NCBI GenBank assembly: GCA_021108375.1 | Contig: JAIORA010000012.1 | Span: 62,001 to 126,000, forward strand | Source: Anaerohalosphaeraceae bacterium | Lineage (GTDB): Bacteria; Planctomycetota; Phycisphaerae; Sedimentisphaerales; UBA12454 | DNA: 64,000 nt | Direction of reading: 5' to 3' | Shown: in pieces, positions 8,007 through 16,754 of the stretch | Layout: each line of letters opens with the position of its first letter | How positions within the stretch are numbered: the stretch's first letter is position 1 | Notes under the pieces: model-generated | Databases searched by the model: none | Told to the model about the DNA's origin: nothing | The model's input: only the letters and a program-made list of their open reading frames with translations | Translations under genes and position numbers: made by a program

Positions 8007-9083
8007 TTATCTTACCTCCAGATTAGTTTTTATTGCGGTGCCTATCATTTCATAGTTTGAAAGTTTTGCAGATATTTCATCGTCTTTTCGATGCAAACGG
8101 ATATATCTAAAATCCTCTGGCATATCTGCAAGACCATCATGCGCCGCCTTGAGACATTCATAGCTATGAGTGGTCGCTATAAGCTGACAGTCATATTTAC
8201 GAGCCGCTTTACAAGTCGCCTCCCAAACTTTTGACAAGACAGAATAGTGGATGCCGTTTTCTATTTCATCAAGAAAAACGACATGGCCTCTCGAATGTAC
8301 GATAGAAACTATAAGAGACAAAAGTTTTTCCATCCCCTCACCCATAAGATTGACCGGAATAGTTTTCGGAACACCATTAAGTTTGCCATGAACAAACGAA
8401 TTTGGGCCTTCTGTAATGATTTTGAGGGTTTCAAGACGAGGTTCAATTATCCTGAGAAATTCTACAGCTTCGTTCTCACGGTCCTGTTTTGCTAATTCAC
8501 TAAACCTATCTGCAATTTCCTTCGACTGAATATGTTCTTTGCTCGGCAAAAAAGTACCTCCAGGAAGCAATATATTTGCAGGCGTTGTTTTAGATTGCAG
8601 AGAAAGTCGGTTTTGATTATTAGAGTCGCAAAAATAGTGCAAAACAAATTTTTTCCCCGATCCAATTGTATATTCAGCATCTATGGCCGGAGTAGCAAAT
8701 TCTTCGTTTGTAGATACTTGCTGTTTCTCCGATTTGATTTCCGGTGAAGGTAAAGGTGCAAAGTTTTTATTAAATTGATAAGTTACTTGTTCTGAATTGT
8801 CGTTTATTTTTAGCGAAATAAGAATTTTCGAATTCGTATCATAATTACGGAACATAGGTCCCCATATTGCCTCTGTTGCGGAAAGAACATGCCTGATTCC
8901 GCGCCGACTGTATTGATTCAGAACCATACCGGGATTGCGCTGATCCAGAAAAAGGAAAATGGCTTCAAGCAAGGCTGTTTTGCCTACATTGTTTTTACCA
9001 GAAATCAGCGTTATCCGGCCAAGTTCAGGAATAATTAGGTTCTTGAAACATTTGAAATTTTTAATTTGAATATCTGTTATCAT
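8007..9083 (-). CDS. AAA (SMC/OLD-like) ATPase of a two-gene system
   Basis: A 358-residue ATPase of the AAA_15/AAA_21 type. It begins with MITDIQIKNFKCFKNL, the usual start of OLD/RecF-like ATPases, then Walker A GKNNVGKT (residues 29-36), a signature-like stretch NLMGEGMEKLLSL, Walker B HVVFLDEIENGIHYS and the switch histidine in ATTHSYECLKA. The stop codon is one base from the TTG start of the Toprim gene. Related pairs (split OLD, PARIS AriA-AriB) are anti-phage abortive-infection systems. The pair is more AT-rich than the surrounding metabolic genes and has its own promoter, suggesting acquisition. Its actual role is not shown by sequence. Confidence 0.8.
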   Translation of the reverse strand: MITDIQIKNFKCFKNLIIPELGRITLISGKNNVGKTALLEAIFLFLDQRNPGMVLNQYSRRGIRHVLSATEAIWGPMFRNYDTNSKILISLKINDNSEQVTYQFNKNFAPLPSPEIKSEKQQVSTNEEFATPAIDAEYTIGSGKKFVLHYFCDSNNQNRLSLQSKTTPANILLPGGTFLPSKEHIQSKEIADRFSELAKQDRENEAVEFLRIIEPRLETLKIITEGPNSFVHGKLNGVPKTIPVNLMGEGMEKLLSLIVSIVHSRGHVVFLDEIENGIHYSVLSKVWEATCKAARKYDCQLIATTHSYECLKAAHDGLADMPEDFRYIRLHRKDDEISAKLSNYEMIGTAIKTNLEVR

Positions 9084-9142
9084 TTTAATACATCCCTGAA
9101 ATTAAGGTATTACCGATGTTTTACTGAAAAAAAGCAAAATGG

Positions 9143-9171
9143 ATTCTGCGTGATTTTGGCAAATTTGTCAA
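9143..9171 (-). promoter_or_regulatory. Promoter of the ATPase-Toprim pair
   Basis: On the minus strand TTGACA (9171-9166) and CAGAAT (9148-9143) with a 17-base spacer lie about 60 bases ahead of the ATPase start at 9083. Confidence 0.6.
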
Positions 9172-9397
9172 CTCCTTTTCCAACAACAATTTGGTGGGGA
9201 AAATTAAAGGTGTTCGGTATGCCCTGTAGAAAAGCTTGAAATCATCCCCATAGAAGACTTGCGACCTCGCTAATTTTGGGTACACAATCTAAGGATGAGC
9301 AAAGTAGCCAACCTACCAAACAAAACCCGCAGGCTAAATTAAAAAATCCGCATCTAAAAAACTTCGTGTCTTCGTAGCTAAAAAAAAACTGTGGCAC

Positions 9398-9424
9398 AAA
9401 AAAAACCCGCCGAAAATCGGCGGG
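9398..9424 (-). terminator. Intrinsic terminator of the B12-domain gene
   Basis: On the minus strand CCCGCCGA and TCGGCGGG form an 8-bp GC-rich stem with a short loop, followed by eight T residues (9405-9398). It lies about 100 bases after the stop codon at 9522. Confidence 0.85.
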
Positions 9425-9521
9425 CTTTGCCACGAATAAGTAACGCAAAAAAGAAAGTATGGTTTTTTTATATTTCAACAGCCGACTCTTACAAACTACT
9501 ATCTACTTTATCTACCAGTAG

Positions 9522-10229
9522 TTACGAAGCCTGCGACTGTTTCCTTTTTCTCTTGTTTATAGTCCTGACAGGTGCCTGCTCTTGGCTGATGCCGTTTGAG
9601 GCAAACTCGACGGCTTCGGTAGCGGTCTCAGCGAACATATCGGCCCCGATTTCTTCCCAAAGCCCTTCCGCCCTTGCGAACACTCCGCCCGAAAGCATTA
9701 TCTTCATATCCGGCCAGGCGTTAACTTCGCGAACTCTGTCAATCATCGCACGAATATCCGGTGCCTGCGATGCCGTTGAGCCGTAGATAACCAGGAAGTC
9801 CGGCCCAAATTCGTTAACAAACGCCAGAATTTCGTCATTTGTCATCCCGCCACCGAGAAATCTCACATTCCAGCCGGCACTCTCGAACATATCGGATATT
9901 ATCTGGCCGCCCAGCTCGCCAGATTCGGCACTGGCAGTACATATAGCAACCTTTTTCTCGCTTTCGGCCTGGCGGGGCAGCTTGTTCTGGAGCTGGTCAA
10001 CTATGGAACGGTTGATTCTGCTGGCCATATGCTCCTGAGCCGATGTAATAGTGTCGCTCTTGTAAAGCCTTTCAACTTCAAGCATTATCGGCCAGATAAC
10101 CTCCGAGTACAGCCCTACTATGGACGCACGGTTGTTGTGCAAAATATCCTCGATAACACCCCTGCACTGCCTGCGGTCGCCCGTCAGCAGGGCCTGAAGG
10201 TAGTTGTTTAGGTAGTTTTCGCTTATCAT
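9522..10229 (-). CDS. Cobalamin-binding-fold protein lacking the cobalt-ligand histidine
   Basis: A 235-residue protein. Residues 1-90 form the helical cap found in methionine-synthase-like and CarH-like B12 proteins (SENYLNNYLQALLTGDR ... ITSAQEHMASRI), and the rest is a Rossmann B12-binding domain (VAICTASAESGELGGQIISDMF ... SGGVFARAEGLWEEIGAD). The usual D/E-x-H-x-x-G motif, whose histidine ligates cobalt, here reads E-S-G-E-L-G, so cobalamin, if bound, would not be His-on. The start at 10229 is chosen because GGAG lies eight bases before it; a longer frame to 10325 has no ribosome site. There is no DNA-binding domain. Its partner could be a regulator or methyltransferase elsewhere. Confidence 0.8.
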   Translation of the reverse strand: MISENYLNNYLQALLTGDRRQCRGVIEDILHNNRASIVGLYSEVIWPIMLEVERLYKSDTITSAQEHMASRINRSIVDQLQNKLPRQAESEKKVAICTASAESGELGGQIISDMFESAGWNVRFLGGGMTNDEILAFVNEFGPDFLVIYGSTASQAPDIRAMIDRVREVNAWPDMKIMLSGGVFARAEGLWEEIGADMFAETATEAVEFASNGISQEQAPVRTINKRKRKQSQAS

Positions 10230-10494
10230 AATCGAATCTCCAAAAATCTTAAAATTCCGCTTTTTTAACTTTACCAAGTTAGCCGTATTAACATTTCGCC
10301 ATTTTGTCTTTGTTAAAATAGGCAACTTCTACAATATCTATCGGAGTGGCTGCTGAAAAAACTTTAGTTAAAATAGGCAATTTAGGGACGTTTAGGTAAA
10401 TTGCTCGACAAGACGGAGTTTTGGGGCCAAAACGCGCGATTTTTAGCGAAATTAAGTACGAATCTGCCAAAGATGAGTTAATTAACGCAAATTT

Positions 10495-11140
10495 TTAAAC
10501 GCTGATTTCGCTGATTACACAGATTTTTTTGTTTTTCATAGAAGCCGAGCCGGGTAACCGGCCGGATAGAACACAGAGTTCACAGAGTTTTTTTAGACAC
10601 GAATTTCACAGGCTTGTCCTGAGCGCAGCCGAAAGATTGCATTGATTAAAAAACAAGATAAAAAAATGGATACCCGCTTGCGCGGGTATGACAAAAACAT
10701 TATCCGGCCGGTTACCCGGCTCGGCTTCTATGCGATGGGAAAGGTTAATTTAAAAAGGGATTGCCGCGGCGATTAAAAATCGCCTCGCAATGACAAAAAA
10801 ACCTGCGGTCAGGACCGCAGGCTAAACATCGGCCTAACGGCCGAATAGGGGAAACCCCGCCATAGTAATGGCAGGGCTAAACGGCAGTGTGAGCGGGATA
10901 AGAAAATTTGCAGATACCCCCAAGGCAAGACTTGGGGGCTAATGACAATGGGAATGGGGTAAACAATACGGATGCACGAACCCCCGAATGGTGATTCGGG
11001 GGCTAAACGGCGATGTGGATGGGATAATCAATTCGTAAAATAGATTTCTCCACGTTGGTCGAAATGACAAAGTCCTGTGCGAGCGGGATAAACAGTATGC
11101 AGATACCCACGGGGCAAGACCCAGGGGCTAATGACGATGT
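10495..11140. repeat. Dense block of intergenic hairpin repeats
   Basis: No gene is seen from 10230 to 11512. This part holds two GCCGAG-type hairpins in opposite orientation (10544-10566 and 10703-10725, stem CCGG/CCGG, GTAA loop), a TACCCGC-TTGC-GCGGGTA hairpin (10671-10688, GCAA loop on the other strand), a GATTGC...CTCGCAATGAC element near 10758, and TTAGCCCC-type hairpins in inverse orientation near 10801, 10850, 10917, 10981 and 11105, each with a different stem. From 11141 to 11512 I see nothing I can name. Confidence 0.85.
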
Positions 11141-11512
11141 GGACAAACTGTTGATAAGTGTAAAGCTGTGTTAAAATAAGGGGTTTACGCAAAGGCGAAA
11201 ACGGCCTAATTGCACGCTTTCATAATAAACAATATGCAACGAAACGGCCTCTAACTATCAATATCCGGCAACTATATTGCCTATTAAAGGTTAAAAAACG
11301 AGATAAGACCTGTTTGCCCGCATATACCGGTCAGCTTACAAGTTTCACGACAAACTAATCAAGGTCTCGATTGTCCCGTAATAGCGTGTTTGGTGGGCTG
11401 TGAGGTGGATAACTTTCAGGGGGCGGATTATTTTCATAGCTTTATAGGGGGAAATAACTTAGCTGAGCCGAGAGAGCTAATTAAGCAGTATTTTTATCGG
11501 CTTGAAGCGGGG

Positions 11513-12550
11513 CTAAAGTAAAAGTTTTTTTAGCTCGGCGCAGGCTTTTTCGGGAGTGGCTGAGTCGCAAAGACAGGATGAAACAGCGATAGTTTTTACG
11601 CCGACTGCGACAAGCTCATTAACGTTGTTAAGATTGATTCCGCCAATCGCAACCTGCTGGATTGAATTTTCGTCGAGGATTTTTTTTGCCTGTGCCGTAT
11701 ATTCGATGCCCGAAACTTCGACCGCTGCTTTTGTTGTCGTTGGGAATACTGAGCCGGTAGCGATGTAAGTGGGGGCCTCTTTGATAGCGGAATTAAGTTC
11801 GGAAATTGAATGTGTGCTCTTGCCGATTATCAATGGGGCGGTCTGGAATTTTCTGCATTGGGCGATGGGCAAATCGTCCTGGCCGAGATGCACGCCGTCA
11901 GCACCACTGGCGCAGGCGATGTCGATGCGGTCGTTTATGATGCTTAAAACGCCATTTTCTTTGCAGGCCTCAACAAAAGCGAGCGCGGTAAGCAAAAAAC
12001 TTTCGTCGGAAATGTTTTTTGCGCGGAGCTGGAGGCAGTCGGCACCAGAGGAAGCAAGCGATTTGGCAAGGGCAATTGGTGATTTGTCGGGCGAGGCATC
12101 AATGAGGCAGTAGAGCCTGACACGGCGGAATTTTTCGGACGGGATGGCAAGAATCGTAATTTCCTTTTGGAGGGTATAGGAGGCGTACCTTATTTGTTCG
12201 ATTGCTGCCGCCTGCGTTGGGTAGTCTGGGGCGATAAGCTCGGAGATTACGCGAAGGGCTTCGGTTATACGGGCAAAGGCGGCGGCTAAGCTATCTTGCA
12301 GGCCTGTACGCTTGAGCTGGGCGGGGACTTGCAGGCCGCAACCGATGTCGCCAGCGGTATCGCGGGAGGCGATTAACTTTTCGGGGTCGAGTCGGCCAGC
12401 AGTTTCGCTGAGTTGGTGGCGGAGGGTTTTGCATTTGGCGGTGAGGGGCCGGGAGTCCAGCGAGAATCGGCAGAATTCCTCTATTAGCCGAAAGCCCTCG
12501 CGACTGCGGTTGAAATTTGCGTCGATAATTCGGTAAGTACTTTTTTCCAT
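11513..12550 (-). CDS. thiE: ThiD2-ThiE fusion, thiamine phosphate synthase
   Basis: A 345-residue protein. Residues 1-135 (YRIIDANFNRSREGFRLIEEFCRF) are the ThiD2-type helical domain known as an N-terminal fusion to ThiE in several phyla. Residues 145-345 are the ThiE TIM barrel, with LQLRAKN, IINDRIDIA, GVHLGQDDLP, GKSTHS, TGSVFPTTTK and AIGGINLNN, all expected substrate-binding loops. It joins the thiazole phosphate and HMP pyrophosphate to make thiamine phosphate. A TATAAT box ends six bases before the ATG and no ribosome site is present, so the mRNA may be leaderless. No TPP riboswitch is seen upstream. Confidence 0.9.
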   Translation of the reverse strand: MEKSTYRIIDANFNRSREGFRLIEEFCRFSLDSRPLTAKCKTLRHQLSETAGRLDPEKLIASRDTAGDIGCGLQVPAQLKRTGLQDSLAAAFARITEALRVISELIAPDYPTQAAAIEQIRYASYTLQKEITILAIPSEKFRRVRLYCLIDASPDKSPIALAKSLASSGADCLQLRAKNISDESFLLTALAFVEACKENGVLSIINDRIDIACASGADGVHLGQDDLPIAQCRKFQTAPLIIGKSTHSISELNSAIKEAPTYIATGSVFPTTTKAAVEVSGIEYTAQAKKILDENSIQQVAIGGINLNNVNELVAVGVKTIAVSSCLCDSATPEKACAELKKLLL

Positions 12551-12589
12551 ATACCCATTATAAGGGAAACGAGCGATTTTGGAATATCG

Positions 12590-13200
12590 AATTTTTAGAC
12601 ACGGATTTACACAGATTTTTACGAATTATTTAACCGCAGATTACACGGATTTAAAAACAAGATACAGAAAAATGGATACCCGCTTTCGCGGGTATGACAA
12701 AAAAAATTAGCCACAGATGGACACTGATAAACACAGATTTTAAAAAAGTAAAGTAAACTGCAACCCCACATTTGTAAATGTGGGGCTAACTTTTGAAAAT
12801 AAACAGATTTCTCCACGCTGGTCGAAATGACAGAGTCGGTGGGAAAAGGTAGTTTTGAGTTTTGAGTCCTTAGTTTTGAGTTAAGGAATCCCGATAAACC
12901 GGGATGGATTATTTAATAAAAAACACGGCCTCGCAATGACAAAAAGAACCGTGTCAAAAAAATATTCCGGCCGCTTATGCGACTCGGCTTCTAAAGCGAT
13001 GAGAAAATGATAAACAATTTGCAGGTACCCCTGGGACAAGACCCAGGGGCTAAATAAATTTCTCCACGTTGGTCGAAATGACAATATCGGTGTTAATGCG
13101 ACAAATCATTCGAAAGCACGAACCCCGGCAAACAAATTGCCGGGGCCAACTATTCCGGCCACTTACGTGGCTCGGCTTCTATGTGGTGAGAATGACAAAA
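12590..13200. repeat. Block of intergenic hairpin repeats
   Basis: Includes an ATACCCGC-TTTC-GCGGGTAT hairpin (12676-12695), a CCCCACATTTGTAAATGTGGGG hairpin near 12765, AGATTTCTCCACG...GTCGAAATGACA elements near 12811 and 13058, an ATCCCGATAAACCGGGAT palindrome near 12887, GCCGAG-type hairpins in inverse orientation (near 12966; 13153-13176, stem CCAC/GTGG, GTAA loop), and CCCTGGGACAAGACCCAGGG near 13024. An open frame running from 13069 into the next gene reads through these repeats and is not coding there. Confidence 0.85.
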
Positions 13201-13272
13201 TCATTGTCAAAACGTAGATTGACACGGTTGGTGTTTTTAGTTAGTATTCACCATTTCATAAGGATTTTAGAG

Positions 13273-14682
13273 ATGAGCAACAAAACAAAATGCGAAAAGG
13301 CGCTTGAGGTTTTGAAAAAACACTCCCAGGAACATTTGCTGAGATTCCGGGACGAACTCAACGAAAGCCAACAAGAAAATTTGCTCGCGCAGATTGAGAA
13401 AATCGATTTCGCTCAACTCGAAAATAATATCGAAAAATATGTCATAAACAATACCCCGCTAAAACTGCCGACAAAGCTCAGCCCGGCATCAGCGTATCCG
13501 GCAATAGCAAACAACGATAAACTAAAAGAAAAATATGCACAAGCGCAGACGCTCGGCGAGGAACTTATCGCAGCGGGAAAAGTTGCGGCGTTTGTTGTGG
13601 CCGGCGGTCAGGGGACAAGGCTCGGATACGATGGGCCAAAAGGTGATTATCCGATAAGCCCGATAGAAAACAAAACGCTGTTTCGGCTTTTTGCGGAGTA
13701 TCTAATTGCTGCGGGTAAAAAATACGGCTGCGACCTGCGGTGGTATATTATGACAAGCGAACTTAACTACGGCCAGACGATGGAGAGCTTTGAAAGGAAC
13801 AACTATTTCGGCCTTGACCCCAAAAACGTTTTTGTGTTTCAGCAAGGCACTGAAATTAACTTCGGGGCTGATGGCAAAATTCTGTTAGCGGACAAAGGTA
13901 AAATCGCATGTTCGCCAGACGGACACGGCGGAAGTTTGAAAGCATTGTACCAAAGCGGCGCAATCGCTGATATGAAAAAAAATGGTGTCGAATATATCAG
14001 CTACTTTCAGGTTGATAACCCGTTGATAAAAATTGTCGACCCGCTGTTCATCGGTTTGCACGCGATGGATAACGCGCAGATGTCGTCGAAAACGCTTGTT
14101 AAGTGCGAGCCTAAAGAGAAAGTTGGCAATTTTTGCCTCGTCGATGGGCGGGTTACGGTTATCGAATACAGCGATTTACCCGATGAGTATGCTGAAAAGA
14201 GGAATGCCGACGGAGTGCTGGTGTTTACGCTGGGCAGTATTGCGATTCATCTTATCAATACCGATTTTGTGGAAAAGCTAAACGCAAAGGGTTTTGTGCT
14301 ACCATTACATCGGGCGGTTAAAAAAATTACGTATGTCGATTCGGCGGGTAACAAAATTGAGCCGACAAAGCCTAACGGGATTAAGCTGGAAACGTTTGTT
14401 TTTGATGCGCTGCCGCTGGCGGAGAAGTCCATTATTTTTGAGACGCTGCGCGATGAAGAATTTGCGCCCGTCAAAAATGCGACTGGAGTTGACAGCGCAG
14501 AAGTTGCCCGGCAAATGATGAGCGAACGAGCTAAAAAATGGCTGCGAGCTGGTGGGATGGAAATCAGCGATGAGTGCGTAATCGAAATGGCTTCGTCGTT
14601 TGCAATATGCGCTGAAGATGCTGTGGAAAAAGCAAAAGGTCTTGCCGAAATAAAATCGGGTGAAAAGACTTATTTAGATTAG
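13273..14682 (+). CDS. UTP--hexose-1-phosphate uridylyltransferase (UDPGP family)
   Basis: A 469-residue protein of the eukaryotic-like UDPGP family that makes UDP-GlcNAc or UDP-glucose from UTP and the sugar phosphate. The nucleotide-binding signature VVAGGQGTRLGYDGPKG is near residue 105, followed by EINFGADGK, SPDGHGGSLKAL and YFQVDNPL, as in UDP-N-acetylglucosamine pyrophosphorylases. The start at 13273 follows AAGGA by about nine bases and lies after the repeat block; a longer upstream frame is rejected. It is a single-gene unit. Substrate choice (GlcNAc-1-P, GalNAc-1-P or glucose-1-P) cannot be told. Confidence 0.85.
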   Translation: MSNKTKCEKALEVLKKHSQEHLLRFRDELNESQQENLLAQIEKIDFAQLENNIEKYVINNTPLKLPTKLSPASAYPAIANNDKLKEKYAQAQTLGEELIAAGKVAAFVVAGGQGTRLGYDGPKGDYPISPIENKTLFRLFAEYLIAAGKKYGCDLRWYIMTSELNYGQTMESFERNNYFGLDPKNVFVFQQGTEINFGADGKILLADKGKIACSPDGHGGSLKALYQSGAIADMKKNGVEYISYFQVDNPLIKIVDPLFIGLHAMDNAQMSSKTLVKCEPKEKVGNFCLVDGRVTVIEYSDLPDEYAEKRNADGVLVFTLGSIAIHLINTDFVEKLNAKGFVLPLHRAVKKITYVDSAGNKIEPTKPNGIKLETFVFDALPLAEKSIIFETLRDEEFAPVKNATGVDSAEVARQMMSERAKKWLRAGGMEISDECVIEMASSFAICAEDAVEKAKGLAEIKSGEKTYLD

Positions 14683-14689
14683 GTTTTTA

Positions 14690-15185
14690 GCCACAGAGAT
14701 TGTTAGTTTTGAGTTAAGGAATCCCGATAAATCGGGATGGATATTTTATTTTTTAGACACTGATTTCACAGGCTTGTCCTGAGCGCAGCCGAAGGATTGC
14801 ACTGATTAAAAAACAAATAGCCACAGAGAACACAGAGATTCACAGAGTTTTTATTTTTCATAAAAGCTGAGCCGGGAAAACAGCCGGAACGGATACATTC
14901 GTAAAACGATTTTATTCCGGCGACTTACGCGACTCGGCTTCTAAAGCGATGGGAAAATGATAAACAATTTGCAGGTACCCCTGGGACAAGACCCAGGGGC
15001 TAAATAGATTTCTCCGCGCTGGTCGAAATGACAGAGTCTTGTGCGAACGGTTAATTTAAAAAGAGATTGCCACGTTGCACTCGGAATGACAAAGTCGGTG
15101 TTAACGCGAAAAACCATTCGCAAACACGAGCCCCCTCATAGTGATGAGGGGGCTAACTTGCGGTGCGGGTGGGTTAAAGAAATGT
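14690..15185. repeat. Block of intergenic hairpin repeats
   Basis: Contains ATCCCGATAAATCGGGAT near 14721, CACAGAGAACACAGAG-type text near 14821, two GCCGAG-type elements (near 14868 and, inverse, near 14917), CCCTGGGACAAGACCCAGGG near 14978 (identical to the copy near 13024), AGATTTCTCCGCG...GTCGAAATGACA near 15006, and CCCCCTCATAGTGATGAGGGGG near 15129. Confidence 0.85.
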
Positions 15186-15190
15186 GGCGC

Positions 15191-15661
15191 TTAAGGCAAC
15201 TGCTGTTTTTTGAGGTCCTTTTGCAGCAAGTCCATCTCTATTTTCTGCTGCTGGCTCCGCAAAATCGGCTCAAACTCCTCTGCGGCGAGCCATTGTGTTT
15301 TCCCATTTAGCCAAAGAACTACGTAGCCAGGCTGTAAGGGCCATTCGTAACTCTTTTTGGCGTAAGCAAGGACAGTTCGGTCAGGGTCCGAGCCATATTC
15401 AATCCAAATCGCACGATAACTCATATTGCCAACCCGAACGGCCTGTATTCTATCGAGAAATTTTTTAATATGAGACTCGGAGGGAAGAGAGCCGTAATTT
15501 TTTCGATATGTTAAGGCTTCACGCCCGAGCAGGTCCATTGCCCTGACTGCCTCGGACCTGTTTATGTAATTTCTCAGAGTTGTCAAGCCAAGAACCATTA
15601 TGATGGTAAAAACTGAGACCACCATAATTTTTTTTAGAAGTCTCTTTTGTTTTGATTCCAT
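15191..15661 (-). CDS. Membrane-anchored protein of unknown function
   Basis: A 156-residue protein with one N-terminal transmembrane segment (KKIMVVSVFTIIMVLGLTT, about residues 10-28) after a short basic start, then a soluble domain and a Gln/Lys-rich amphipathic tail (RSQQQKIEMDLLQKDLKKQ). The layout resembles pseudopilin-like or secretion-associated anchored proteins, but no prepilin peptidase site is visible. It lies 16 bases after the RNase H-PurN gene on the same strand and is probably its operon partner. I do not recognise the family. Confidence 0.65.
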   Translation of the reverse strand: MESKQKRLLKKIMVVSVFTIIMVLGLTTLRNYINRSEAVRAMDLLGREALTYRKNYGSLPSESHIKKFLDRIQAVRVGNMSYRAIWIEYGSDPDRTVLAYAKKSYEWPLQPGYVVLWLNGKTQWLAAEEFEPILRSQQQKIEMDLLQKDLKKQQLP

Positions 15662-15677
15662 ACCTCTGCCCTAGCTT

Positions 15678-16751
15678 CTAAGAAATTTTTGTTACCTTGC
15701 CTTTAATCGTAATCCTGCCCTGAGCGAAAAGCTTTATTGCCTTGGGGTAGGCAGCGCACTCGGTCTGAAAGACCCTCTCTGCCAAATCTTCGGGACTGTC
15801 GCCAGCCTCGACCGGACAGGTTTTTTGAATAATTATTGGTCCATCGTCATATTCGTTTGTACAAAAATGGACCGTACAGCCGCTGACTTTGCAGCCTGCG
15901 TCAATAACTGCCTGATGGACGTGATGTCCCCACATTCCCTTGCCGCCAAAAGAGGGCAGCAGGGCTGGGTGAATGTTCATAACCCGGCCTTTAAATTCCT
16001 TTGGAATTTTCCACAAACACAACCAGCCGCCCTGTATTACAAGGTCAGCCCCAGAGGCGAGCAATTCTTTTTTTATCTGCTCGCTAAACGAGGCGATGTC
16101 AGGGAAATCTTTCTTCCTGATTATTTTAACATTTAGCCCGGCCTTTTTTGCTTTTTCCACGCCGCCGGCTTTTGATCGTGATGAAATTACAAGCTTGATT
16201 TCAGCGTTGAGACTGCCGGCCTTTATGTACTTGAGAATGTTGAGCATTGTCGTGCCGGAACCACTGATTAAAACTGCCAGCTTGATTGGGGCCTGCTGTT
16301 TTGAATCGGTGTCAGCAGATGTTTTTGTGCTGAGGTACTCAACATCGCCTTTTTTGTCGAGAGCCTTGTTTACAAGCTCATCGGCTTGGGCGTTTTTGTT
16401 TCTAAGGAGGTGCTCAATCGACCAATCATCAAATTCGTTGAGGATTTTTATACATTTACTGTGAATGGTTTTGAGTGTTTCGTTTTTGACTTTGTACCGG
16501 CCGGTAATCTGACGAACCATCAGTTCACTATCGCTGAAAACTTTTACATCAACTGCGCCTAACTCTCTGGCCTTTTCAACAGCTAACAGCAGCGCTGTGT
16601 ATTCGGCAACATTGTTTGTCGCCTCGCCAAGGAATTGTCCCTTTGCGTAAATGTCTTTTCCTGATTTGTCCTGAATTACAAACCCGGCAGCGGCTGGTCC
16701 GGGGTTGCCCCTGCTGCCGCCATCAGTGTAGATAATAACAACCTCAGCCAA
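15678..16751 (-). CDS. RNase HI - PurN fusion protein
   Basis: A 357-residue fusion. Residues 1-140 are RNase HI with all four catalytic acids visible: D10 in YTDGGSRGNPG, E50 in NNVAEYTAL, D74 in VFSDSEL and D124 in NAQADELV. A polar linker (141-155) leads to a PurN-type glycinamide ribonucleotide formyltransferase (156-357): VLISGSGTTML, NIHPALLPSF (N259, H261 catalytic) and the D302 region of NEYDDGPIII. GKGMWGHHVHQAV is the loop of the GKGMYG class. The two activities, RNA removal from RNA:DNA hybrids and purine synthesis, have no obvious link. It starts three bases after the stop of the zinc-ribbon gene. I know of no well-studied enzyme with this fusion. Confidence 0.9.
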   Translation of the reverse strand: MAEVVIIYTDGGSRGNPGPAAAGFVIQDKSGKDIYAKGQFLGEATNNVAEYTALLLAVEKARELGAVDVKVFSDSELMVRQITGRYKVKNETLKTIHSKCIKILNEFDDWSIEHLLRNKNAQADELVNKALDKKGDVEYLSTKTSADTDSKQQAPIKLAVLISGSGTTMLNILKYIKAGSLNAEIKLVISSRSKAGGVEKAKKAGLNVKIIRKKDFPDIASFSEQIKKELLASGADLVIQGGWLCLWKIPKEFKGRVMNIHPALLPSFGGKGMWGHHVHQAVIDAGCKVSGCTVHFCTNEYDDGPIIIQKTCPVEAGDSPEDLAERVFQTECAAYPKAIKLFAQGRITIKGKVTKIS

Positions 16752-16754
16752 AGA

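Noticed and set aside
9242-9478. Open frame of 78 codons on the minus strand
   Set aside because: It covers the terminator hairpin at 9398-9424 and has no ribosome site or family resemblance.
11141-11512. A structured RNA gene (RNase P, tmRNA, SRP or 6S)
   Set aside because: None of the hallmark sequences of these RNAs is found; the stretch is left unassigned.
12551-12650. TPP riboswitch ahead of thiE
   Set aside because: No conserved CUGAGA or related core is visible, and the promoter box abuts the start codon.
13069-13272. N-terminal extension of the UDPGP gene
   Set aside because: It lies in repeat DNA, and the ATG at 13273 has a ribosome site and agrees with the family's start.
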